From Hydractinia symbiolongicarpus (taxonomy: Eukaryota; Cnidaria; Hydrozoa; Anthoathecata; Hydractiniidae): a stretch of 64,000 nt of DNA. Numbering within the stretch: position 1 is the stretch's first letter; every line of letters begins with the position of its first letter. Position numbers and translations under genes: made by a program. The notes beneath the pieces were generated by a model. The model saw nothing but the letters and a program-made list of their open reading frames with translations, was not told the origin of the DNA and searched no databases. The DNA lies in NCBI RefSeq assembly GCF_029227915.1, contig NC_079886.1, positions 13,573,001 to 13,637,000 of the forward strand, written 5' to 3'. Below are positions 43,001 to 53,876 of this stretch, one piece after another.

Positions 43001-43341
43001 TTATTATGCAATAAGTGCTGGCTGCTACGGTTTCAATGAGCTGTTTATTTCAACACAGCCAACGTTTTATCTCTAACGAAGTCTTTCAGAGTCGAATGAG
43101 ACCTTCCGCCGATATACAACTATAGCCTATGCCTTTCCTCTATTTAATCTATCAACAACCATTTAACAAAACCTAAATCTACAACTCTTATTGAAACCTA
43201 GATCTCCATGCTTCTTGTATCATTTTTGTTCTAAACTTTTTATTCTTATTGTTGTTATTATTATGTTATTATAGGGATAAGAACCATTGTATAATGGAAC
43301 CCGAATAAATGTCAAAAAAAAAAAAAAAAAAAAAAAAAAAT
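42600..43341. mobile_element. Repeat remnants with poly-A tails
   Basis: A Helitron-like 5' phrase (TCTATATTATACTACCCG, about 42630, followed by GTGTCTGTCAAAAGG) opens this stretch. Poly-T/(TA)n (42908-42949) and a 33-base poly-A (42965-42998) follow. A second unit ends AACCCGAATAAATGTC followed by about 28 A (43314-43341), like the 3' end of a retroposed element with a built-in AATAAA. No coding part remains. Confidence 0.4.
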
Positions 43342-43609
43342 TATATAAACTTATATTATATATTATATATTATTTTGCCGTAGTTTCCCTATTCATAGCG
43401 TGAGACGTAGCTTCTCCATCATCTGCGCCTCGTTTGAAATGATTCTGCCTTGTTCTCTTTCCCTGGTGCTTCTTTTCTTCAGTGATCATATGAATTGCTC
43501 GCTCTGTGACTCCATTGATGATTCGCTGCCAGTTCTCTGGTCGGTCTGTATAGACTGATGGTTCTCTGGTGATTCTGTATAGACTGGCGTTACCAGTTTT
43601 AGTCCTTAC

Positions 43610-43800
43610 GATTTATACCTATATATATGGATGTACAACATTGTTTGCCTGTACTAAACGCTCAGCCTAAAGTAACATTTATTTGCTAACTTTAAAAAGT
43701 TTGGCCAGCTCTTCTTATGAATTGCTCTACGGGTGTTTAACTCTGGGTAACACATTTACTTGTGGTTTAGCCCGGCGTTTTGATGCTAGTGAAATAATAA
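43610..43800 (+). mobile_element. Helitron-like family A fragment
   Basis: Shares phrases with the array at 53.9-60.7 kb: TGCCTGTACTAAACGCTCAG, GGGTAACACATTTACTTGTG, and the hairpin side AGCCCGGCGTTTTGA. The 3' CTAG end is missing. Confidence 0.45.
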
Positions 43801-45050
43801 GAATATACTTTCTAACAGATGTATGCCTTGACACCTTCAAACATAAGAATATGTCAGGGCGTATCTTACACCCTCTTTTTGCGAAGCAATTGAGCTTCGC
43901 AAGCGAAGCGAAATTGTGGAGCACGTTTGCTACGCGAAGTATACCAAGAGAATTATTGAGATTCTCAAACTTTCGATAGAAAAAAAATCATATAAAATCA
44001 GCTTAAGGAGATATGACTGATATTTTTTCTCGAAAAGGTAGGTATTTTTTTGTCTAATAGAACAAATAAGTTTGGACCAAGCAGCTCTTATAAATGTTAG
44101 CTAAAAATGCCAGTAAATAGGCTTTGTACCCCCCTACCCCCCGTCTTTCGTACCCCCCCCCCCCGTTATTTCCCGATTTTCCGTTTGCCGGAAGCGAAAG
44201 ACTGGGAAGTAAACTCAAGCAATCAGAAAACGGCTATCGGCTAAATTGAATTACCGTGTATTTTACAGACCTAAGACAAATACATAGTTTATACCAAGTC
44301 CTGATAATAATTGGCGTAGCTGGCATGCTATTTCTCTTAATATTTGCACTTGGAAAGCTTGTATTTACCTTTTGAAGGCACATTATATTAATTTGAACGT
44401 TTAATGCGCAAAAACGTGTTATTTTTATGGCTTCATTAAAAAGAAGATTTTAAAGTACCAAATTATCAGCTTGAATTGGCATGTTTGTGGTATTCTTTTC
44501 ATACAGCAGAAGAAAAGTGAGTTGCGAAGGTATGGATGATTTGAAAGTTATATTTACGTTCCTTGGTTTGATGTAGCTAGCTAACTAAATTACTTTTTGG
44601 TGCGTATGGCCACCATGGAAAATTATTTTTGCTGTCATCCTTCAATCGAATCATTAGCTAGTTAGATAGATAGCTACCTCTAGCTACAGTCAGAAGAAGA
44701 AAATTCTATTCATAATGATTAACAAAACTCTTTTTTTTTAAATTTTATTACACGATTTTTAAATATTTCCTAAAACTCAAGTTGCTTCTTTTTTTTGTTG
44801 CATCGTGGAAATAAATTTAAGTCACCAATCCAAAACTAACGGGAAAATACCTCTTTATTCTTTAAGGTATTTGCTCATTTGTGGTTAAAAACTTTTGTAG
44901 TTTTGCTACTAGGGTCTTTTTACTGATATATGTTCTAAATCTGAACTATTTTATCAAATGGTGCCCTTACCTGGAAATTCTACTTTGTTTACCTACTTTC
45001 GCATCTTGTTAAATTCTTCAACACTCAAACCTATAGCAATAAATTTTTCA
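43801..45050. other. Intron sequence with a C-rich tract
   Basis: No exon recognised. At 44128-44164 there are long runs of C (five, six, then thirteen). The minus strand there is G-rich enough for a quadruplex. Otherwise AT-rich with GCTAGCTA palindromes. Confidence 0.35.
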
Positions 45051-45466
45051 AGAAGTTAGCTTATGTACGATGTGTGAAGTCACAAATGACCAATTGGACT
45101 TTTGTTCGATAATGGTGGCAACCGTTAATGTAATTATTGTTTTTGTGAGATTAAGTTTGGACATATATAAAATATTTAAAAAAGATAAAAAAAAAAAACT
45201 AGCCAAAAAAGCCATAAGTGTGAGGGCAACCTTGAGCAAATTGTTAAGTACAATTTGTACTTTCCAAATGGAAAGCAGTGCCTTCAATTCTGTTGTCTTG
45301 GCCACAAAAAGTAGTGATCTATATTTTATGTGGTTAGCCTCGTTAATTGCAATAAATTTACCCTGTCAATTGTTCCAGGAGGGACAACATGACGATTCTA
45401 GAGTGCTAAAAAGCTTCCATTTGAGCTACAAAAACCCTTTAAATTTCTGTTCATTAAGGAACAGCT

Positions 45467-45534
45467 GTTATATGGGATTGAACCCATATGAATATGAAGT
45501 GAACACTCTACCGACTGAACTACCAATCCACAAA
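45467..45534 (-). repeat. tRNA-like head of a SINE
   Basis: On the minus strand the A box reads TAGTTCAGTCGG (45511-45522) and the B box GGTTCAATCCC (45474-45484), at tRNA-like spacing. The T-arm pairs (ATGGG/CCCAT) but no proper acceptor stem is present. It is therefore a tRNA-derived SINE promoter rather than a tRNA gene. The SINE body may extend down to about 45200, where the minus strand ends in an A/T-rich run. Confidence 0.55.
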
Positions 45535-45779
45535 AGAAGACAACCCCCAAAGTAAACAGAGTTGCATCACTTTATTAATTCTATCAAGCATGTATCAATC
45601 ATATTGTATTTAGTAAATAATATTTGAGCACTCTTTCCCAAAAAAAGATATATATTTGTAGTTTAGAAATTTAGCTCTAAATATTGTCTCTCAAAGGCAC
45701 TGGATTTTAATGTATTTAAAGACTTTACTATACATATAATATAATATACTATATAAGAATGTTTTCTGTTTCTTTTTAG

Positions 45780-45920
45780 ATTGCGTACAATGAGCGAGAG
45801 ATGTTATCTTTCAATATGTGAGATAAAAAGAAGAAAGCGAAACCTCATCCCGCGTTGTTATTGTTTTTCTGTCAAAAACTTGAAGCTGTTTTATAAATCT
45901 TGATGAAGTTAATAAATTGT
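45780..45920 (+). other. Possible alternative terminal exon of the adaptor gene
   Basis: A good acceptor (tttctttttag at 45779) is followed by ATTGCGTACAATGA. Joined in phase 1 from 42159 it would add four residues and stop. AATAAA follows at about 45909. This fits an alternative 3' end, but no more than splice and poly-A signals support it. Confidence 0.22.
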
Positions 45921-47776
45921 TTTCGTTTCTATAGATGTTTGTTTTTGTTTATTGTTTCTCGTGAGTTTACAAAATTTATTGCAACAGATTCATTGGCTTC
46001 AAGAAATCGGTTTTCATAACTAGTGCCGTTATTTTTAAGTGAAAAAAAACACATGCTGCTTCGTGCGCCTTCTTGTCTCTGAAGGTCTCTATTATTATCT
46101 GTGTTCCGAGTATTATTTTCCGGTTGAAAGAGTACCTTACGATGCGCATCCCCTTAATTCGTGACATTTTCGCACACTACGGATTGTACAACTCGATGTA
46201 TTGCATTTCTTTCAAAATAAGGGTTTTAACCTTATAAAAGTATAACTTTGCATGGATTTTTAGTGCTAAAAGCTTCATCAATGTTGGATTTACGTCGGCC
46301 ACCACTGACAATATTGTGATTATTGTCAATATTTAATCTTATAATTCTGTGAAAAAGAGGTTTTACGAAATTTCTTAGTTATCGTTTATGTTTAGTTTCG
46401 CGCGATCTAAATTTCTCGTACCTTCCTAAAAGAAATATTCCGCATATATATATTGTATTTTTGCCAAAAAATCACTACTTTTGCACAACGAGTTGTTGTT
46501 GTTCCGCGGAGAGTTTATTTTACAACCTCGTCGCCAGGGTTTTCTTCGTCTATGATATTCAGTTTTGGTGTATTTCCCAGATATCAGCTGCAGTAAGATG
46601 TAAGCACCTCGTCGTATTATATCAAAGAGAAACAAAAGCACTAGGGTCAACTATTGGCTAGTTTCGATTTTGCTTGCAACTTGCGTAATGCTTCGCAACC
46701 TTTTTTTAATTTCTAGTTGTAATTTTGCGTGCTTGGCCGTACAAAAAACGTAATAAAAGCGCAAATATAAATTACTAACATTTGAAGATCAGTTAGCATA
46801 CGGATAACTTAAATTGTATCCATTGTAATCGAGAAAAATTTCTAGGTTGTTTGACGCTATGACCTGGGCAGGCCAATTTTGTCCACTCCTCTCCACCCAA
46901 TCTTAATAGAATTAAAACACTTTTGTCAACAAGTCATTTAAATTCTAAAAATATTTTAATTTAATTTTAAGTGTACACACCCTTTCGACCACATTCAACA
47001 ATACCTTTGCCATGGTAATTTTAAAAATAGGAAGATTTCTTAATTGCAAACAATATAAATCATCAAGTTTTAGCTTATTGGAGCAGTATTTTAAGAGTTA
47101 TACTGGAAAACACTGTTTAAAAAACTGTTTAAAAAATTACTTACCTCCACATTTAGCTAAAATAAAAACATGGATTACAATCCGTTGTTAACCCGTCATA
47201 ACAAACACAGCTGACCAAACTTTTTTATTTTACGGAGAATATTCCCAGCTTAAACAAACACTGAGCAATTTTATTTTGTGAAAAGTTTTTGTAAAATTTA
47301 AAAATAAGCTGTTTTCACCCGGTTAAACCAAAAACAATCGTGCAACATTGTTTTATTTTGCGGGAAAAGTTCCTGTGAAAGTTCAAAAATTATTTGTGAC
47401 ACGGGCCGAGTACTTAGTACACGTAAACCATATTGCATATCCGTGTTGGCGAAATACCCTTTTTTAAAAAACAACTTCATTGCAACTTCGGTTTAAAAAG
47501 AAATACAGCAAGGGGCCTCCTGTTACCCTATCCAGCTAAAACAATAACTCAGCAACTTTTTTTGAAGAATCGGTTTTCATGACACCTTACTGCATTCGAC
47601 ATAAGAATTATTGACTAAAAAATTTTAGTGTTTTTAAACTACATTTGGTTTGACTACTTTGACTTTTAAACCAGATATAAATAAACAGCCGGGTGGATGT
47701 CCACAAACCCAAACATCAATAAAAAAATAATTTTGAAATTTTTTTCGTACTAAGCTAACAGCGTAATGTAGCATTT
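45921..47776. other. Intron sequence
   Basis: No exon, RNA gene or clear repeat recognised. Phrases such as GTACTTAGTACACGTAAAC and CCCGGTTAAACC around 47.2-47.6 kb resemble the internal units of Helitron family A (reverse-complemented), so a very diverged copy may be present. Confidence 0.3.
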
Positions 47777-50250
47777 TTTTTTTTTTTATTAACTGTCCTT
47801 CAGGCACTTCCATATTTTACAATGGCTATTCGTCCTATTAAAATAATAGTAATATTTAAATAAAGAAATAAGTTATTCTATAAAAAAAGACACTGTAAAC
47901 TGTAGACAAGATTAGCAGAGTTCAAAGTGGCGAAGGATTGAGAGACATCGATATAATAGATTCTGACGGAGAATTAAGACCAGAACATATGAAAATGAAA
48001 ATTATACACTAAAATATATAATATAAAAATATACATACATTAAATATATTTATTAATCGACGGGCTTAAGAAATAAACAAAAACAATCGAGCAAATCAAC
48101 AAAAATTGAGACTAGGTAGAGCAGAAGAAATCAAACAAAGCATGAAGTATTGCTCAAAAAAGGACGAATTTTTTTGTTACCAGGTTCTTCCCCGATAGCT
48201 TTGGGAAGATCATTTAGAAGGCGACTTGCCTTGCCAAGAAACAATTTCTCCGACACATTAAATTCATACTTAGAAATAACTTCGTCAACATTACGAGTTC
48301 CACGTCCAGCAATTCTCAACTTGAAACCTTTTAAATACGATGGAAACTTATCCTGGTGAATCGATTTGTGGGCAAGTTTTAAAATTTCAGAAGTGTATTT
48401 GTTGTTGGATCGGTAGCCAACCAAGTTGTATTACATCCTCGAACGTGGAATATCTCAGCGTTACAAAAGACACAATTCTGCATAATAGTTTATTTTTTCA
48501 GCTGGAATAGTGGCAGGTTCCAAAACAATGAACAGCAATAGTGAATTTTCGAAATTAGAAGGGCTTCTGCCAGTTGATTCCGCAAACGAAATGTTGCTGT
48601 GCGACGAAGATAGCGAAGAACGTATAGTTTCGCAAAAACTGATTGAGAGAGTTTATTGATATGAGTTTTCCAGGTTAGATTTTGATCGAACTGGATGCCA
48701 AGAAGTCTGTAAACGGTAACGCGTTCGATCAGTTATCCGAGTGGTGGACATGGAATGTTGAATGGTTGGGGTTCATGAGATCGTGAAGTTTTGCCATTTG
48801 TTTTTTTGTTATTGAACGCAAGATTATTTGTGGTCGACCATTGCTTCAGCTGGTCTAATCGTTGATTCAAGTTGTTGATTGTAGGTTGTATGTTTATAGT
48901 CTTACAATGTTCATAGATACTTGTATCGTCTGCATATTGGTTTGTGGTACCACCCTCGACGTTGTCTTGTAGGTCGACCGTATAAAGGTTAAATAGTACA
49001 GGACCAAGAATTGAACCTTGAGCCCAAATAACACTGTTCCGTAGTCAGATTGTTTGTCGTCTATCTGAACGAATTGGCGGCACTCACTGAGGTACGATAA
49101 CATCAGCATAGCAGCATTGTTGGAAAAGCCTATCCTTCGTAATTTAATCAACAGGGTTTTGTAATCGACAGTGTCAAAGGATTTTGAATAGTCCAGAAAT
49201 GATGCCAGCGTGACCTCGCCTTTGTTCATCGCGCCAACGATGTCGTCTCGAATCGTGTTTCGGTCGAGTTACGCTTGTGGAAACCGGACATCGTTTGGTG
49301 GCATATATGGTTCTGTTAATAATCAACGATCTGTCTTGCTATTAAACGTTCGAAAAGCTTTGATAAGATCGGTAAAACAATGACAGGTCTGAATTGGTCT
49401 GGATTAATGGACTGTTCTGTTTTTGGAATTGGTGTTACTTTGCCGATATTTCACAGCTGCTAAAGGGTGTTTTTAGCTATCCTGCGTTGGTGATGTGAGT
49501 AAGTGGGGATGTGATGTGGTCAGCAATGGGTTTGATGAATGCTACAGGGAGGTTGTCGTAGCCAGCGGAACAGTCGCTTCGAAGATTTTTAATTTCTCTG
49601 AGCACTTGATCGTATGTGACAGGACGAAATTGGAATTCTTGGTCAGCTTCAGTAACGAGGTCTTGAAGAAGGAGTTGAATTTCCTCTTTAGATGTCGGTA
49701 GCGATCCAAGGTTTCTGTGTGCCGTAGATATGTAGTGTGCATTTAGTTCGGAGGGTTGGATGTTTATAACGTTATTATTTGGATGGATAAATCGGTGGAT
49801 AGTTTCCAAACCTCTTTAGGCTTTTTCGATGAAAGAAGTCTGCGGTAGAAAGTCTTTTTGGTACATTTTATCTGTCTTTTTAGAGCGTTTCGAGCATTTC
49901 AAAATTCATTCCAGGCGGCATTCAACTGAGTCTGGTGGGCTAAAGTACGCTTTTCGTGACAAGTTTGTTGTAGGTTGGTGATTTTTAAGTCTTTCATCCA
50001 GGGTGCCGGAGGAAGGGTGACCTTGATTCCCTTCAACGCTGCGTGACGTTCGATGCACTCAAAGAGCAGATGGTTGAGTGTGCTTAGGCTGTCATCGGTA
50101 CAATCAGTTGCATAAACGACATTGAAAGGGATGGTTGCGGTGTCAGCAACATACGCCGACAGGTCAAAATTTCTCATGTCACGAATGATCTTGTACCGTG
50201 GTTCAAATCTGGCTACACGATTATTGATGCAAGCGAATACTGTTTTGATC
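47777..50250 (-). mobile_element. Second non-LTR retrotransposon, 5'-truncated, poly-A tailed
   Basis: On the minus strand: a linker after the endonuclease (APWMKDLKITNLQ, 50020), then the reverse transcriptase in several frames. These include LRSDCSAGYDNLPVAFIKP (49570), FLDYSKSFDTVDY (49195, motif A Asp) and QYADDTSIYEH (48935, catalytic YADD). The C-terminal region is RRTATFRLRNQLAEALL (48590) and YLKGFKLRIAGRGTRN (48320). The 3' end is a run of A (T on the plus strand, about 47776-47789). Several frameshifts and stops make it inactive. The sequence and tail differ from the element at 21-23.7 kb, so it is a different family. Confidence 0.75.
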
Positions 50251-50639
50251 TTTTAGGATAAATACATTAGTTACGCGCCACGAGACAGATTATTACGCAA
50301 AAAATGTAAACAAATATACTAGCTTTTTTATTTTATGAAAAATGCGGGAGAATGTGTTTCTCCTTGACAAATTAAAGTGTGCTACATAAAAAAGTAACAC
50401 ATAGCTCTAGCGACATAAAAACTGAACGTCTAAAAATATCAAAGTTCTTACTTTTTTCAAATTACAACCACTTCAAACTCTCATTTTCAAAGCCCTCATT
50501 TTCTACCTCTAACTTTACTTTACTTTTTCTAGCTCCATTCTTCACTTCCGAAGTCAGTTCTGGTGGGTTCTAACTTCCCATTTTACTCCTGCTTCCAGTT
50601 CTTCACTTGGACGTTTCCTTCATAGGACCGTTGTTTTTT
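50251..50639. other. Intron sequence
   Basis: No feature seen; chance ORFs only. Confidence 0.35.
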
Positions 50640-50904
50640 TGTGTGTGTGTGTGTACAGGGTAAACCTGTTCCGAAGTCCAGCGTTTAAATTATTTTAGCA
50701 AATTAAGTTGCGTCAGCAAGACTGTAGATGCAGAAAGACGTGCTGCTGCTGTTCACGTACTGTAAAAAAAAACCCGCGGTGTCATTTGTGGCAAATTGAA
50801 CATCTGCGACATCAAAGAAAATTTCGGCAACTTCAGAGAAAAATAAACATATTCACTATGCCAGTTACAGACACACTGACACACTCATCGTATTGTTATT
50901 GAGA
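50640..50904 (-). mobile_element. Helitron-like family B 5' fragment
   Basis: On the minus strand it starts TCTCAATAACAATACG at 50904, then GTGTGTCAGTGTGTCTG and a diverged copy of the phrase seen behind the other family B 5' ends (TTGCCGAAATTTTC). A (GT)n tract lies at its far end. No 3' terminus was recognised. Confidence 0.4.
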
Positions 50905-51922
50905 TTAAAATTTCGCCACCAAAAGTGAAAACCAATACTTTTGTTTCTAGATTACAATAGACATAAATACATATTACATATCTGACTCCCTTCTTACAAT
51001 ATTATTCCACGAGGGCCTAAAATACGTCTACACAATTTTTTTCTTATGTTGTCTTCTCTTCTCATTTTTCTATGTTATTTCAGCTCCAAGATGAATATTT
51101 TGATGTGTAGGTATGCATATTGTTAAAAAGATATAGCTCGATATTATAAAGGGTATTTTTATTATTATTATAATCTTGAGCTAAAACAACAGTAGTTAAC
51201 TTAAATAGAAATTTATTCATTTTGGCACCCGCAATTTCTTGTGTTTTAGTAACGTCACTAATTAAACACGTGACCAAAGATCAAAATAAGGTAACCAATT
51301 TGTTATCTGATTATGGCTTTTACATCTGACAAGTAACTTTCAAAATAAGACAGAAGTTGCAACTGTTAAGCATCTCACCAAATCTTTGACCGGATCACTG
51401 AGACCCAAACATAAACAGCTCTAAGCCATGAGGACAAAGTTAAAAAATTCATTTGTGTTACAATCGCCGAAACACTTTTATCGTGTCGCCACCTATCTGT
51501 GCAACAGGTAGCATATTCACTGCTCTATTCACTAAATACAAAAATGGTAACTCGGATTTATTGCTAAAAGTTGCGACACAAACAATTTATTTAGAAATAA
51601 CGTTTTTCTTATAATCATTAATTTTTTTGCTATCAATTACGGTTTTTTGTTACCAGTAACAAGAACAAAATTAAATCGATTTGATTTTTTTTATCTTGGC
51701 GCTGGCAAAAAATAAGTGTTGTGAGTACCAAGAAAAACTGGTTAACAACAAAAGCAATTTTTGGCCATTTTTCTAGCATCAAATTGCTATTATCGCCTGG
51801 AAAAGTGTGGCATTAAAAAAGACAAAAATTCCTGGGAACGAGGTGGAATAACTATTAATTTTGTGCTTTCATATTCATTACGGCTTTCATGTGTTTTTTT
51901 ATCAGAAATATGTTTATTTCAG
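50905..51922. other. Intron sequence
   Basis: AT-rich. CCTGGGAACGAGG at 51831-51843 repeats the motif at 2683. The final exon's acceptor (gtttatttcag) is at its end. Confidence 0.35.
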
Positions 51923-52074
51923 CGAATAAATTAATAGAAGTTGAAGAACCGTATCAACCGATGAGACCTGTTAGTGCCAACCTGGAAAATCCACGGTCGT
52001 TTGTTGCCCAAGAAAGACAAAGATCCCCTTCATCACTTGGAAAGGTTTTTAAGAGTCCTAACTACAGAACGTAA
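51923..52074 (+). CDS. GAB/DOS-like adaptor, terminal exon
   Basis: Acceptor tttatttcag at 51922. The phase-1 join from 42159 gives Thr, then NKLIEVEEPYQPMRPVSA and QERQRSPSSLGKVFKSPNY, with the stop TAA at 52072-52074. It contains PYQPM, a second YxxM site of the type bound by PI3K p85, and a Ser-rich tail. The phase fit and open frame support the join across about 9.8 kb of intron. The alternative is an intermediate exon I missed. The downstream AATAAA at about 52541 could be the poly-A signal. Confidence 0.7.
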
Positions 52075-53682
52075 TGAGATTATTGTTATTCGCCGACCGA
52101 ATAGCAAGAATGCCTTCTTTCTGCAGAAAAAAACTTATAAATCAAAGACTTCAATTTATTTTTTTGGTATGATATCCTGTTAAAAACATACTTTATCTAT
52201 TAATATTTCTGTGTAAAAGAAAAGAAATACAAAAACAAATTTAATGTTTAAGCGCATAGTAAACATCACACGTTTCTCTCTCTTTTTGGTGCGCTATTCT
52301 TAAATTTGTTTTTTTGGTGTGCTTTTTCTAAAATTTTTTTAGCAAATTGACAATTATATAGGAAGTAAATATTAACTCAAGGCATACAAGACCTTTCAAA
52401 ATCTTTCTTCGATAACTGTCCGGTCATAGGTGCTGTGAACTTTTTATATGCATAACGCTTGATTGTCTGGACACAATTATTCTTAACCCTCTGCTATTAT
52501 CTAACAAAATCTGATTTTGATGATGAAAAAACGAAAAACAAAATAAATAAAAATAACCAAAAAAAGTAAGCACAATAAAAATATATCTTTTATTAAAAGT
52601 TATATGTAAATAGAATTTATGCGAAAGAAAATTTTTATTTAACAGAAGCTAAAATGTATATTAATTAATATTTGTGTACCTTTTTGTAGGACATTAAGTC
52701 TTGTAAAATAGCGCTTAATCAAATTCACGCGGTAAACAAACTGTTAAGTTAATAAGAATTTTTAATATGTTTCAGCCATGTCATTAGCCATCTTCAGAAT
52801 AAATAAAATACGAAAATCTAATGGTTATAAATACTGTCCTAGATAATTACTATATGTTAATGGCAGTAAAATTACAATGTAAAAGGTGAGGAAATAATGG
52901 AAAGAAAGAGAAAGAAAACAAGGAGAAAAAATGTAAAAAAAGGAAGAAAAAAATCGTTAAAAAGACAAAGAAAGTGCCAAGTGATCAATTTGAGAATGGA
53001 GATCAGATTTTTCCCATTGCGTATGAAGGAGTTCTTTGATTCTTGAATTACCTTTGTTTTAGCGTTATATATTATTTTAAAACAATCATTATTTTAAGCT
53101 GTGAAACATGACTCGTTAGAATGACGATAATTAAAGATATGGGAAATAGTGTCCCTTTTGACGTGCTCCCTTATTCTAGTTTTAAGGTGGCGCTATGTCT
53201 CGCAAATATAACTGCAATCTTAGTCAGCACACTTAAACTTATAAATTAATATAGTGCGAGCATTAAAGGGTAGTTTATCTTTATGAGAGAAGTACTGCTG
53301 AATTTTAAAAGAGTTAAAAATGATTTTCGCGTGAGAACTTACCAGCGTATGGTAGTTTAAAGTAATGTATGTTACTTATGATTTATCTTAATGTTAAATG
53401 GTCAGAATCACTCGACTTAAGCAACTTTTAACAAAACTATTAATAATATAATTAAAATTCTATCGTAAGTTATTTTTAATACTTTCAACTTCTTGATAAA
53501 AAATCAAACCAAAAAATGTTTCTTTTAAAAGCCCTATCTATTAAACATTTAACAAAATTAGTTTTAAAAAAGCAATAAAACTTTTGAAGTTAAGTCCATT
53601 GTGTGTAGGTTAATGATAAGTTTTAAGACTAGGTTTTAAGACGTATTAAGATTTCGGATCTGTTGTAAAGTTTTGGCTATCT
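52075..53682. other. 3' UTR and intergenic stretch
   Basis: The 3' UTR of the adaptor probably occupies the first part. The rest is AT-rich, with a purine-rich stretch at about 52890-52975. No gene recognised. Confidence 0.35.
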
Positions 53683-53876
53683 TCTCTTTAATAATAGCCT
53701 TATTTTGTCTGTCTGTCCGCGAAAAAGGCGTCCCGTAACGGAAACACGAAATTTTTAATATGCGCACGAATATCAAATGCGATGTATTTTTAACCACTTT
53801 GTTGCGACGGGTAAATTTAAAAGACGAGCGAACGCCACGGGAGACCCCATGGATTTTTCCACGGGTTAATGACTAG
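53683..53876 (+). mobile_element. Helitron-like mini-element (194 bp), family B 3' end
   Basis: Starts TCTCTTTAATAATAGCC, then TTTTGTCTGTCTGTCC. Ends with the imperfect hairpin CCCATGGATTTTTCCACGGG and TTAATGACTAG. It abuts the next unit directly (CTAG then TCTC). Confidence 0.55.

Noticed and set aside
45467-45534. A true tRNA gene
   Set aside because: A and B boxes are good but no seven-base acceptor stem closes the fold, so a SINE is more likely.
45070-45555. 161-codon plus ORF
   Set aside because: It runs antisense through the tRNA-like SINE head and has low-complexity Lys and hydrophobic stretches; no splice or family support.
48480-48660. An adaptor exon (acceptor followed by a short open frame)
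   Set aside because: The interval is the complement of the reverse transcriptase C-terminal region (RRTATFRLRNQLAEALL) of the non-LTR element.
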